Part shown: piece after piece, positions 46,167 to 58,530 of the stretch
How positions within the stretch are numbered: the stretch's first letter is position 1
How the letters are laid out: each line of letters begins with the position of its first letter
Source of the DNA: Istiophorus platypterus
Lineage: Eukaryota; Chordata; Actinopteri; Istiophoriformes; Istiophoridae
Reading direction: 5' to 3'
NCBI GenBank assembly: GCA_016859345.1
Contig: CM029126.1
Span: 13,371,527 to 13,435,526, forward strand
Length of the DNA stretch: 64,000 nt
The notes under the pieces: generated by a model
The model's input: only the letters and a program-made list of their open reading frames with translations
What the model was told of the DNA's origin: nothing
Databases searched by the model: none
Translations under genes and position numbers: made by a program

Positions 46167-47421
46167 TGCGGGAGAGAGGCAGACGTCCCGTCCTACAATA
46201 CACCAATTCAATTTTTCACATGTATACAGTTGTTTAAAGTAGTTACTGCTGCAGTACTGATGGTGAATTAACAACCTCCCTTTGATGCTCATGCAGGGTG
46301 AATGCAGGAAATGGGACTTGGCCTTGGCCATAGTTGCGGTATTATTACTACAAGGCAGATACAGACTGAGGGACTGCGACTATTGGTGCATCATGTATAT
46401 TTTTACACCTGACAGGTGGCGGTGCTTTTTATCAGTACATTGAGAGTGAGGGGAGGACTATAACACTTTGTGCCTAGGGCAAACAGTAAAATGCCTTTTA
46501 TTTGATCTTGTGGTTTAGATGTCCTGGAATTACATGTAAAATTGCTGACCTAGGATCAGATCTTACTGGAACCTTCTGTTTCACCTACTGTGTTGCCATC
46601 TTTGGTTTTCTGCTCTTTCAGTTTGGAGGAAAAAAAGCATCAGTTTTCCCAACACATACCCTAGAGCACCACCTGTCATGTCAACATTTGTGTCGACCCA
46701 TAGCACTTAGTGAACGGTGTAATGATGATTCCACATATATCATACTATTTTACATGTAACATATTACATACAGCAACACGTTTGAAACAAGTTTTTGGTT
46801 GAATGAACCAGAAATTTGCTATACTCATGTCAGTCCATCTCTATGTTTTGTATTATAATAGATGCACTAAAGCGGGACGCAGAAGCATGAAAAAAACCCC
46901 CAACCAAACAGCTTTAAAATGCCGACTGTATGTAACTAATGATGTAATGCTCACTGATTTAGCACTTATTTAATTCCACTACTATAGGATGTGTAATGCT
47001 GGTCAGTACAATGAATCTCTGCTATTATTGTGTCCGTAAAGAAAGATACAGCTGAGAAAGAAGGATTATCTGATTTTATTCTGTTCCTTCTGTTCAGCTG
47101 GCTACAGCAGTCTAATGGTGTGAATCCAAACTTTTCCCTCTCTTGTCCACTCGTTGGATAGATATGGTTCAGGCTTCTTCTCCATGTCCATTGAATTTTT
47201 TTACCAGTATATGAAGGGTCACTGGTTTGGTAGGTGGAAGTTCTTTGCCCCTGTGCCCCTCCGTGCCTCTTAGGACTCGTCAAATCATGTTGTGGCTGCA
47301 CCAGGGACAAATACTATAGTCTGAATACTGTATCTCCAGGGTTCAATGTAAACCCATTTTTTTATTATACCTTCCATCAGATTTTTCTGTACCCTAATAC
47401 TGTTTTCTTTTTCCATATCAG

Positions 47422-48149
47422 CTGGTTACATCAGTGACTACATCAGTCCTGTTGTGTACGATGGTGAGAGCGACAGTGGGATCAAGGTGCCCTCTCCTGA
47501 TCCCCTCTACGATGGCATCCACAGTGACTACGGGGCCCCTGACTCTGAGTCGCCTGACAGCCCTGGCTCAGAAATCACTGACGGCTACATCAACGGGGAT
47601 GCTGCGGTGAGTGAGGGTTACACGGTCGATGCCTTCTTCATCACCGATGGCCGCTCAAGGAGGAAAGCCCTCGGCAGCCCCAGGAGCATTCAGAGGCACA
47701 CCTGCAACGAATGCGGCAAAACCTACGCCACATCTTCCAACCTGAGCCGGCACAAACAGACACATCGCTCGCTGGACAGCAAGCTGGCAAAGAAATGTCC
47801 CACCTGTGGGAAGGTGTACGTGTCCATGCCCGCGATGGCCATGCACCTGCTCACTCACGACCTCAAGCACAAGTGCGATGTGTGCGGGAAAGCGTTCAGT
47901 CGACCTTGGCTTTTACAGGGCCACATGCGCTCTCACACGGGCGAGAAGCCATTTGGGTGTGCCCACTGCGGGAAGGCCTTCGCAGACCGCTCGAACCTGC
48001 GCGCTCACATGCAGACCCATTCAGCCTTCAAGCACTTCAAGTGTAAACGCTGCAACAAGACCTTCGCGCTCAAGAGTTACCTGAACAAGCACTATGAGTC
48101 TGCCTGCTTCAAAGGCCCCTTCTCTCCTCTCGGCCCCATAGATGCATGA
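47422..48149 (+). CDS. scrt1: scrt1 coding exon 2 (Scratch motif and five C2H2 zinc fingers)
   Basis: Completes the 280-residue Scratch1 protein, a nuclear repressor of the Snail superfamily that binds CAGGTG-type E-boxes and acts in neuronal differentiation. Read from the acceptor at 47421, codon 39 (Ala) spans the splice; then come GYISDYISPVVYDGESD and an acidic Ser/Pro-rich linker. Residues about 103-120 hold the family-specific EGYTVDAFFITDGRSRRK block. Zinc fingers by Cys/His positions: C133-C136-H149-H153, C164-C167-H180-H184, C190-C193-H206-H210, C218-C221-H234-H238 and C246-C249-H262-C267 (the last is C2HC). HTGEKPF links fingers 3 and 4. The stop is TGA 48147-48149. DAFFITDGRSRRK, MAMHLLTHDL and KSYLNKHYESACFK point to SCRT1, not SCRT2. 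Mammalian SCRT1 is about 348 residues; this one lacks the Ala/Gly-rich linker before finger 1. Which teleost duplicate (a or b) it is cannot be told. Confidence 0.97.
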
Positions 48150-48586
48150 CCCCCTTGCATAGATAAAACAACAGACAAAACTGCAGACACAAACAATCTA
48201 TTTTTGGTCAGAATATGACCTTGCTTTCCCTCCTCCCTCTCACTCGCTCCCCACATTGCTTTCCCTTGGAGCCTATTCATGACGATGAAGATGATGAAGA
48301 TAGCACAATTTTTCTCCTTGAGATTTGCCCACTTAAGGATTTAACTGATCTACGCATGCACTTCCTCAAAAACTCTTCACCTCCTCTTCTCTGTCTGTTC
48401 TGGATAGAGACAAAAATACTAACTCAGCTTCCCTCTGGCATCTAGATACAGTACGAAACCATATATATAGGGACATTGATAATGATGAGGATGACGACAG
48501 TGACATTAGTAAGCCTATAGCTACTGAGTTCCTCCCTGCACTGAAACGCAGTGAAAGAGTTTTTCCTTCTCATTTTGTTCTTTGGG

Positions 48587-48630
48587 GGAATAATAGTAAT
48601 AATAATAGTAATAATAATGATAATAATAAT
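48587..48630. repeat. (TAA)n microsatellite in the scrt1 3' region
   Basis: About 14 trinucleotide units of TAA with TAG and TGA interruptions. Confidence 0.9.
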
Positions 48631-48682
48631 GTTTTGCTGCACCAAGTGACCATATTCTCTCCACTACTGAGGTAAAAACAGT

Positions 48683-48739
48683 ATTTATTTATCTATTTAT
48701 TTACTTTTTTATTTATTTACATTTTCTTTTTTATTTATT
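48683..48739 (+). promoter_or_regulatory. scrt1: AU-rich element in the scrt1 3' UTR
   Basis: Overlapping ATTTATTTA units at 48683-48691 and 48711-48719, with further ATTTATTTA at about 48695-48703 and TTATTTATTG at the end. ATTTA repeats in 3' UTRs are bound by ELAV/Hu and TTP-type proteins that control mRNA stability. Hu proteins are neuronal, which fits, but function is inferred. Confidence 0.45.
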
Positions 48740-49192
48740 GTAAGTTTATACTTGATTTGATAACAATGAAGTGATGACATTATTTATTTGTTGCACTTTA
48801 ATTTCTGTATATGTATGTAGGATATTTGCCAACCTCTTTTTATCACTACAGGCCAAAGCATATGTTACTTTTTTGAGTACAATTTTTTCCTATTATGTTG
48901 TTTACTTTTTTTTTTTATTAACGTTATTGCATGCAAAAAAAAAGAAAAAAAAAGAAAAAATTAATCTATGCCAACATCATAAAAAGCTTATGATTTTTTG
49001 CCAAAATCCAATAGATAGAACCTGAGGGCAATATTTTTCTCTTGGAGCCTCCGTAGGACTCTTTAAAAGCAATAATCAACTAATGCATGGTATTTTATGA
49101 TGAAGTTATGAAGTATTACCTACTACTGTATAGCAGTTTAAAAATCAGGTATGTTTTACTTCACCTATAGTCAAGAACAGAAAAATACTAAT

Positions 49193-49198
49193 ATTAAA
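49193..49198 (+). terminator. scrt1: candidate poly(A) signal ATTAAA
   Basis: Second most common vertebrate poly(A) hexamer, with a TG-rich stretch about 25 bases downstream. One of two candidates. Confidence 0.3.
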
Positions 49199-50202
49199 GA
49201 CATCAGGGAACATGCCAATGTAGTGTTAGAGTAACGAAAAGAAAAGTCCTGTCTTTCCTCTCTTGTTTATGCACTGCCTGCCTCTTAGTGAGTAGAACTA
49301 ATGTAGGATGTAGGCTAGAGAGCCTGGGATCAGCTGCCTGCTCGGAGCGAGGCCTATTGTAGGATAACTATAACCCCGACAGACCTGCGTGAGGCCGACT
49401 CTAGCATAAAGTAAGCTGAGAGGCCTAACTTTGGATCAGTATTTCACTCAGATTGGATCATTGCCAATTCATGAGAGTTCAGTGGGTTTTTTAGAGGTTC
49501 TGGGATGGCATTTAAATATTGAGTAAACGTCTTTCCTGTTTTATGAAGCCAAATAACGTAACAGGTCTTTAACAACCTTGTAATAACGCTAAGCAGCAAC
49601 CAAACATGAAGTTAATCTAGAAATCCGACTGGAGAATTGTGTAGTGAGATGTGCGCCAACCTAAAATGATCTGTAAAAATTGATCGTATTTGAGAAAAAT
49701 CTCAATATAAATTCAATGGAAAACCAAGGCAAAGTTTGGTGCATTGCTGAAGTTGTACTGAGGTCATCTCTAAAAGAAATGAATTATTCAGCTACCAGTG
49801 CACTTCCGAACCATACAGTGAGCATTCTTAAACCACAGAAGAAGCATGCACTTACTCTGGACGGTCTGATTACAGCTTAACTGTTACAGTCCCATACTGT
49901 AGTTACATACAACAGAGTCCTGATTATTCTGCGTAGGCCCCATTCATTCCTACTGGGCCGACCATGGGCTAACTCTACGAGTGATATACCTACAGACAGG
50001 CTAACTCTAATAATCACGGACCCATAGATGGTTTAACCTTCGATCTAGCTGGCCAATACCAGTGTTGCTGAACCCAGCTCTCTGCAGCTCGGAAACCTTT
50101 TCTACAGATTCATGGAGCTTCCTGAGAGACAGACTGAGGACACACAGATCAGCACAAAAATTAAGTGCTTTTTTATGTCTATATGCCATACTGTATGTCC
50201 AT

Positions 50203-50208
50203 AATAAA
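50203..50208 (+). terminator. scrt1: candidate poly(A) signal AATAAA
   Basis: Canonical hexamer 2.05 kb after the stop, with an upstream TGTA motif and downstream TG-rich sequence. It is the first AATAAA after the stop codon. Confidence 0.35.
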
Positions 50209-50230
50209 GCCTTGCACAGACACATTCACA

Positions 50231-52785
50231 CATGTGCACAGGTGCATGGATGCATGCACGCACATGTGATAACACAGTGCCTGCTAATGAGGTCTTGTCG
50301 GTGACACAATCTGTGCTTTCGGTCAAGCTTCCGACAATTGAAAAGAAAAATGGGTTTAATTTTCGGATTTGGATCTCTGACAAAGAAATTTTAATAACTG
50401 CATCAGATTACTCAGATTACTGTGGTTGACCGATACCCAAACAGAAAGACTGCCCTGTTACATTGACCCGGTACCTAATGACACATCTGAGAGATAGAGC
50501 CATAGGACCTGTACTCAACATCTGACAATGTTCTAAAGTCAAATGTCCGCATTAGTGTCTTTGTGCATAATAGGAAAATACAAACTTTACATCTTTTACA
50601 AAGGAGATTTTGGGAAAACTATCTCACAAGTCAGTTATAAGGAGTCAGTTTCTGTTGTGGCTAGAGGAATTAGTATGTGAGTTGGCAAACTGCAGGTCTT
50701 ATCTCTCTCTCCCTAATGTGTGAACTGGATTTGAGCTGCAATTACTTGAATTGTATCAGAAAATTAATGGAGCTCCAACTTGTTAGGGCTTACATTTTAG
50801 TTTTTGTCTTTTTATCTGTGATTTTATAAGCCTTGGCCAAAATAATCAAAACAGCTATATATATACCAAGTAGGTAATATTCAATTGGATGCTGAGTATC
50901 ACAAGCACATAGTATGATGGAGAGAACAAATATGCAAAGAAAACAAAAGCATTCCCTGCACATTTTTTTTTAACACATGATGGAGACATGATCCCTGGTA
51001 GAGATATAAATAACAACATGCTATTATTTTACCAATGACTCTGCAATCTTATTTCTCACTTCTGTCTGAATGAGAAAGAAAACTCTAAAAAGACTATTGC
51101 TACTGTAGTGACAGATGACAGTGTGACAGGTGCAAAGTTGCTAAACATACTGCTAACAGTATCTCTGGCTGCGATGTCTCCAGTTTCTTGTTTATATGTA
51201 ACAGATTGGTTCCTTGTGTATTAGAACTCTGCATCTTTGCACTGCAGTCTCAACATCTTCAGGGTATTTGGCTGAAGTAGTTGTTGTATTGCTGGTTATT
51301 GGTTTTACGGCAGAAAAGCTGAGTTTGTGCATCCGTTTGTCTGTGTGTCTCTCTCTGGGTGAGCTCCAGATCTGTTCTCTCTAAGCACTTCCATTCTAGT
51401 CATTTCCACCTTAAAGAAAGTAGCACAATGAAACTAACTAGAATTCAGGTAGAGAAGAATTAAAACCTTGTAATAGCTTGACCTCTCTTCTTTTTTTTTT
51501 TTGTATTTCCAAGTTAAAGAATGATGATAACCTAAATAATCATTTATTGCAAGAGGGTTTGTAAAGAATCCTTTGGAATTGATACATTTTTACTGCTGTA
51601 TAGCGATTATCTGACACACCTTATCTCCAGGGCTTTGGATCTCTGTTGCAGAGAGACGATCTCCTGGGGTTTTTTTGAGCCAGTATTCAGACAATGTAAG
51701 CACAATGAACACAAAGCATTTTGTGGCACTTCATAATAAAGAATAATCTTAATGAACCAAGGCAGTTTGTTCGTTTTTTGTCTTGTCTTCTATCATATTA
51801 AACACAGACAAATGAGATTATCTGCTAAGCTACACTAGATTGGTGAATAATGGTGGTACTTATTCCATTTATATATGTAATTTCTCCTCTATTTAAGTAG
51901 CCTTTAACACACCTCATGCTAATAAGATAAGTTTATATTTAAGTCAGAGGAGTGCTGAGTTTATTTACATGGAATAGCACTCACTCTGGACTCAGAATCC
52001 AATACTGTGCATTAGCTTTGTCAGTATTGTATGTTTAAAGAGGGACTGGGTTAACCTGGGTGCACAGCCTGCTCATTAGCACTCTTCAAGCTGGAAGCTA
52101 TCTACCAGCAAGGGGCTGCCTGGATTGGAAAATACAGCAGTTGTTAATTCCATCATTGGACATTTAGCAGTGGTTAAGTAATTTAAAGCTCCTGAAAACT
52201 TCAAAATCTTGTATTTATTTCTCTCTAACCTTAAAAATGGAACAATTAAACTATCATTAAACCAGTAAGAAGAGCAAAGGCACAACATCAATCTCTCACT
52301 TGAAAATTAACAAAACTGTTCTGATTTCTACAGAAAATTGTTTTTTCTTTAAGGACAACATCACTTAAAGTTAAGAGGCTTGAGGAAATAGGTTGTCAGG
52401 CCTTAAAACATCACAATTAGTTGTTCAGCAAATAAGCCAGAAATACTGACCTAGCCAGAACTCAGCAGCTTAGAACAGGTCACATCAGACAGCACAGCAT
52501 AGAAAAGATAAAGATTCAGGCACTACATAATTTTTGTTGTCTAATGATGGATAATAAGATACTGTACAACAGGCTAAGAACTCAGTTCTATATAAACACA
52601 CACCACACTATATCGCTCACAGAAAACAGAGCCAAATAATGGGATAGCTTGGGCTCCCAGCAATTTCTGGAGGCAAAAATCCTACTTTTTCACTAGATGT
52701 TAGAGTTAGAAAAAGAAATTTGTGAGAGCAATGGAGGTTGGAGAACACTGATGGAGGCCTGGAACTAAATTCAAGTCAACATATC

Positions 52786-52816
<31 letters not shown>

Positions 52817-54022
52817 CAATGAAGTCACAAAAACTGGAATTTCTGACACACCATCAGAAGGACCTGATGATGTTTCTTTGTACTGGCAGCAGGTCACGTT
52901 GTTGTTGGGACCCAGGGAGCAGAGTACAGTCCTAGAGGTGCTCCTTGGGGCTGTGGTTGTGTGGGCTTCCTGTGATACTGCAGACATTATGAGCAGCATG
53001 GGAAACCGACCAACTAACTCCTATCTCGCGGTGACCTTGAACTGAAGGTGACCTGATCAGGCGCCATTTTAGTTGGAACTTCCCCCAAAGTAGAGACTGT
53101 TGGTGTGAATGGCGATTTGGAAAGTTTATGTAGTGAAAAACCTATAACTAATGTCTTCTCTTTTCTTTTCTTTTCCTTTCTCTTTTTCTTTTGTTGTCTC
53201 CGGGCCAATGTTTAGTGCTGTCGTTCATATTTAGTGTATTCAGTGATTCTAAAATGAGTGTGTCTGATCACCTGTTACATCATATTACTCAGTGTGCAGT
53301 CAATCCTCTAGTGAGGTTCCACTCCATCCTTGCTGTTAGCTCCCAGTAAGCACAGACAGTCCAAATCTATTGTTGCTATGCCAACACTTATGGTATCCAA
53401 GGCAATAAACTATCTATAGTAACTATAGTAGTAAACTATCTGAACTGCCTCAACAAAGACACAATGCAGCACTCTGCAGTTTTAGGAAGTACAGTATATC
53501 TCCCAACCCTAACCAGAAGATTGGTTTCAGGGCTACTGCAAAGAGACAGAAAAGGGACTGCCCACATCCATGAATCACCCTTCCTCCCCCCTCCTGTCTT
53601 CCTCTACTCCTTTACCTTTGCCTTTTATACTTTTACCTCCTCGCCATGTTCCTCACATCTGCTGTTCGCTTCTCTCCTCGCCTGCTATCTGCCCTCTCAT
53701 CTCATCCTCCCTCTATCTCCATCACCTGCTTGATTCGTTCTCCCATCTCTCTTCCTTCCCTCTGCATGCTCTCATCCACCCCTTTTCCCTCCGACCAACC
53801 TCTTCTTTCTCTCTCCTGCCAAGTCAAACCAGGCCATCAGGCCTTCGAGGACCTGAAAGTCATTTAACTCCTGGTAGATAATAAGTCTTAGAATATAGCT
53901 CCTCGCAGATAATAAGCTTTATCACTTGATTGCTCTGCATGCTCCCTACTGTCTTTAGATCCATGTCCAGGGACCGACTCAAGCGAATCACACTATTTCC
54001 TTCCTGGCAAGTCAAATTAACG

Positions 54023-54058
<36 letters not shown>

Positions 54059-55345
54059 ATAAGAGGGAATGAGGGACTGCTGAGGGTGCAAAAATAAAGT
54101 CAAAATGGCAAAGGTTACTTTCCGATAGTTAACAGGTTTAAATGTAGAAAATAGTTCAACAGTTATTGTCTAAGTGCCCACAAGTGTGACATTAACTTTT
54201 TTTACTTAACCTCATGCTGACTTTAATTTTGATCAGCTTTGATAGTCCCACAGAAACCTCTGTCTCTTCACCTGTCATCTAACCTTTCCTGCTCTTTTAC
54301 TTTAACTTTCACCTCCTCCTTCTCTCAAATCTCCTCTGTTCTCCCTCACCACTCAACTCCCACTGCAATATCAGCATGTTACTTTATCATTAGCTAGCAC
54401 TTGTTCATAGATACTGTAATGAGAGGAAAAGACAAGAATTAAAATGATAAAACTTCAAAAGGGTTAAGTCATAAAAAAATAATAATGTAATGATTTCTCT
54501 ATAATTTGTTTGTAGGTGTATTACACCTTTGCGGAGTGATATAATTAGGTGTAATTTTCTGAGTTAGTTTTAAAAGACTGGAGAAAGCCTAGCCAAGCTT
54601 AGTTTTTGAGATCATTCTGCTAATTGACCAGAATAGATCTAGATGGTAATCTCAGGAGTGCAGGACAGTGCATCAGGAGTTAAAAGATCAGTGATGTAAC
54701 AAAGATTATGGTGAGATATGACTGAGCCCCAAATAAACACTCAGCAGTGTAAAAATGATACAATTTCATAAATCCTCCTGAGTTAAATGAAGTAAATCTC
54801 TCAACTTAACCAGTTCACTTAGGCCATACTGGCTGTCTCCTCTCAAATCAAATTTCTTGCAGATAAGTATCAGAGGGAAGCGATGTTTAATAATAAGATG
54901 TAGTGATGTCATGGCTAATAAAGAAGACACCAAATTTGTCTGTGATCAGCTGTGGGAAATGTTTTGCAAGTTGAGAAAACAGAAATTTAATGATCGCTTC
55001 CCTCACCCCCCCTTCTCTCGTTGTGTCTACTCTCATTCATGTCACTCCCCTTCCACCCAGCCTCCGTTACATTGGGCAGAGCATGAAATAAGTCTGGCTT
55101 CCTCTGAGTTTTGTGATGTCATCTGTTAAAGCAGGCTTCATTATGTACTTTATGAACTAAGTCGTGCCGTGCTGTGCTGGGATAGAATGGATCAATTTGA
55201 TTCACATATTTTAAATAATGAATATATTTAGATTTGATCTTCACAAAAGAATATTTTGGTTTGATAATATTTCAAATTTACTGTACTTGTTAATTTGCAT
55301 GAAATTCATTTCATCTTCTCATACTAATACATAAAAGTCAGTCAC
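50231..55345. other. non-coding DNA downstream of scrt1
   Basis: No gene recognised. Contains a T28 run at 52785-52812 (possible tail of a minus-strand retroinsertion, body not identified), a CTTTT-rich patch at about 53160-53195, a pyrimidine-rich stretch at 53560-53820 producing spurious frames of 73-103 codons, and a (TG)n microsatellite at 54025-54057. Confidence 0.55.
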
Positions 55346-55640
55346 ATTTGGTGAAGCCAAAATTAACTTTGTTGAATGTGATACATCAAATACTAGAACA
55401 TGTGCTCAGTAGGGCACAGACCAGTCAAACAATATACACCAGACTTCAGACGAAAAAATACAAATTCATAGCAAATGATCTGGATCTGCCCCCAAATTTA
55501 GAAAGTTCTTCCCTGGCCAATGCCCCATTAATCCATCAAGTTTGTTGCAAACCGATTCAGTAAATCTTGCATAATCCTGCTAACAAACAAACCTATAAAC
55601 ATGGATGATTACAGTACCTCCTTGGCAGAGGTAATTTAAG
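55346..55640 (+). repeat. 3' end of a LINE/SINE-type interspersed repeat
   Basis: The sequence from about 55430 reads GATCTGGATCTGCCCCCAAA, TTCTTCCCTGGCCAATGCCC, ATCAAGTTTGTTGCAAACCG, ATTCAGTAAATCTTGCATAA, TCCTGCTAACAAACAAACC and ends in ACCTCCTTGGCAGAGGT, a small inverted repeat. From memory this is a widespread animal repeat tail, probably derived from an RTE-like LINE. The 71-codon plus frame inside it is not a gene. Confidence 0.55.
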
Positions 55641-55855
55641 TAAATATACATTCCCCATAAAACAAGAATATGCCCACTTGTTAGTATAAATACTATGGAC
55701 AACTAGGGAGGGAAGTTTTACACTTTAGCAGCACAGCTGTTCCTACTTATCTAACAACCTTTGCAGATTGCCAATAAACAAAGATTAATATGGGCCATTG
55801 TATTTTTGTATCAAGCTTGAATTTTAAATGCAATAGCCTACAGACATCATACACA

Positions 55856-56313
55856 CCACTTTATTAGGTACACCTGTACAATCTAATACAATAATATTAT
55901 AATATATAATAATAATATAATAATAATAATATCTAATACAGTACAACAGTCCTGTCATAACATCTATCTTTGTGTGGTTCATTTTTGTTAAAATTTTTGG
56001 AAAGGTCCAAAATCATTAGTAATAAATCAAGTTTATTACCAAGGTTATAGATAAAGTTGTACTGGATAACAGTAGTTTGAGATGTGCTCCTCCTGTTTAT
56101 CTACATGAGGGGTGCAGAATATTGGACACAGCTCTGAATAAATAACGCAGTCCAGTACACCACCATCACTAGCTATGACCTAAGTAATTAACATAACTAA
56201 ATTAACACCTCTATGACAGCGTCAAAAAGTCTGATAATTATAGGCATCATAATAGGAGACAAATGCATCGGATTGCATTAAACTCTAGAGGTGTACCATT
56301 ATGAGGAAAGTGG
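55856..56313. mobile_element. full-length non-autonomous DNA transposon (MITE) with TIRs
   Basis: The left terminus CCACTTTATTAGGTACACCT (55856-55875) is inverted at the right as AGGTGTACC-ATTATGAGG-AAAGTGG (56289-56313), whose complement begins CCACTTT and ends GGTACACCT with a few diverged bases. The interior (GGTGCAGAATATTGGACACA, CAGTCCAGTACACCACCATC, AACACCTCTATGACAGCGTC, TGATAATTATAGGCA) matches, from memory, a repeat abundant in percomorphs. An AAT expansion sits at about 55888-55935. No coding capacity. Confidence 0.7.
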
Positions 56314-58490
56314 CTTTTTACCAGCTTGTTATGATCCCATGTGGACATGGGTAAATTAACAGTTTTTGTATCTGCTGTACATATTAGACATTTAGCCATC
56401 TTCGTCTGCTGCCAACCAACAAATGGGAACATATTTGTCTCGATGTAACCACATCTTCTACTCTCACTCCAGACAGACAATGATGTTGAGAGCAAAGCAG
56501 TGCAGGTCGGAGCTGTGAAAGTTCTCACCACATCCCAAGCTATTTGTAGAGATGGCAGCTGTCATCAGACACATCGACAGGCTGAAGACAAGTGCTGTTC
56601 ACAACTGGTGTGTAATGAAGAGGAGAGATGTTCAGCTAGTAGCTCAACGCTCAGGTTTCTCAGTAACCGCCTCCTAAATTAACAATTTATCACTGTGTAA
56701 TTAATGAAATGTAAAGCTGCAAAATGCCTTTGTCTGGTACAGCGTCCTCGATACGAAATGTGCAATTATGTACATACAATACAAGACATGAAATATTGAT
56801 CGCTACAATAATAAGATGGTAAACGCAGAACAATTCATTCCTTTCGTTCTTTCTCTCACTTTTTTTCTTTCACTCTCTTTTTCTCTCGAACACTGTTGCA
56901 ATCATAACATTTTTACTTTTTCCAGGCAGCTCACATTCTGTGCTGGTAGAGTATGTGTTTCTTCCAGTAATACCTGTTGTCAGGCGAATGACAAATATTC
57001 ACACAGGAAAAAAAAAAAAAGGAAAAAAGAAATATATTAGCAGGAAGAATCTGCATAGTTGCGGCAAAGAAACCTAACAACCAAAGAATTCATTAAAAAG
57101 ACGTCAAAGCTGTGTGCACTATGTCTCACCTTAAAAATAGCAGCTGCATTGCTTGTGTAGCAACAGACCTTATGTGGTGAATCTGTTAAACTAGTTTCTA
57201 TCCAGTCTGTTACCATTGATGTCCACTGACAATATGAAAGGTGCTGCAAAAAGACATAGGATAAGAACTGTGTATAAGTACATCATACGAATGCCCTCAA
57301 ATTCATATACGTGTGTGTTCGAATTTGTGTGTATTCGGTGCGCATGCAACCATGTTTGTTCATCAATGTTCAGCTAAAGGTGATATAGCTCGCCCACAAC
57401 TGGTGATTCACCGTTTCGGCAATACGACATGACTGCTCCAAGGCCAGCTACAATGTTATGCGCCCTATAGTTTCAATGAAATTATTTAATTGTTAAGTAA
57501 GTAAGAAAAATAAGAGATAAAATAAAAGAGAGGAAAAAAGTTACAGAAGTCAAAATAATGCACATGCAGACACACATCATAAGTTGTGTTATTTGTAAGA
57601 CCTAATTAGATACCTGTGTGGTGCCCTGCAGGCACTAGATTTAGACCATAAGCAGCAGGCAATACCTGAGCTTACAATTTCCCTCATTCAGTTACAGAAA
57701 CTTATTTTAAAAATTCCATTGTCTGTGAATGTTAAACTACAGTGTGTGTGTGTGGAGCAGATTAATTTTCATTGATTATTCCGACTCTCGATGTTACACT
57801 GAACCACTGAAGACAGATCACACACTGAAACAGTGTGTCTATTTTTGTCTCTGTTTGTAAGGCTGCTTCTGTTTGATTAAAATAATGATTCTAACATGCT
57901 GTTTTCAATAATATTATGATATGTAATTTCTGTTAACTTTTAACACCACCCAAAATCACAGCGCCTAACATCATTCGGTTGCATAGCATTTAGCAACATA
58001 CAATGGACGCTTGTCAAACTGGTAAGGGCCATTTAGAGTGAACGATTACACAGATAGATTTGGAAAAGCTCTGCTCTTCAAGGGAGCTCTCAAAGAATCC
58101 AAGCAGCAACGTGGATCCTGTTCGGAGAACTAATTCCCCTAAACAAGCCCATACGTGGACAGTAAATCTAGGCTCAACATTACCGAAAACTTAGAGCATA
58201 AGGACGAGGCTGAGGTGTGGCAGTGAAAAGTGTTGTCATGTCAAGGCTGCCATGTAGATTTGTGTGAATATGATTGGTTATTTGTCAGCTGGTAGCCAAG
58301 CGGCTGATGAATGAGTCACTGGTGCTGAAGCATGAATGAAGTAGCTGATTCCAATCAGCTAATGTAAGTGCACTACCTGAACTAACACGATGCTTCATTA
58401 GGAAAAAAATATACAACAGTACAACATAATGTGAAGAATTAGTAGGTTTATTGTGAATCATGAGGGTCATTACAGTCTTGCGCCCACACA
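56314..58490. other. non-coding DNA, no gene recognised
   Basis: Includes an A-rich tract at 57008-57040. Short frames show no family. Nothing else supported. Confidence 0.5.
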
Positions 58491-58492
58491 GA

Positions 58493-58530
<38 letters not shown>

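Larger units (their letters stand above)
42632..47421 (+). other. scrt1: scrt1 intron 1
   Basis: A GT-AG intron of 4790 bases in phase 1: donor GTAGGT, acceptor after TTTTCTTTTTCCATATCAG. It contains (GGA)n at about 42692-42737, a poly(T) run near 43181, and two candidate regulatory sites listed separately (RE1 and E-box). The 152-codon plus frame at 44053-44511 lacks any recognisable domain and is taken as chance. No nested gene or microRNA-like hairpin was recognised. Confidence 0.9.
48150..50230 (+). other. scrt1: scrt1 3' untranslated region (extent uncertain)
   Basis: No further coding exon follows the stop. The downstream sequence is AT-rich with an AU-rich element and two plausible ends: ATTAAA at 49193-49198 followed by TG-rich TGTAGTGTTAG, and AATAAA at 50203-50208 preceded by CTGTATGTCC and followed by TGTG/CAGGTG-rich sequence. 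The first gives a 3' UTR of about 1.06 kb, the second about 2.07 kb. Confidence 0.4.
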
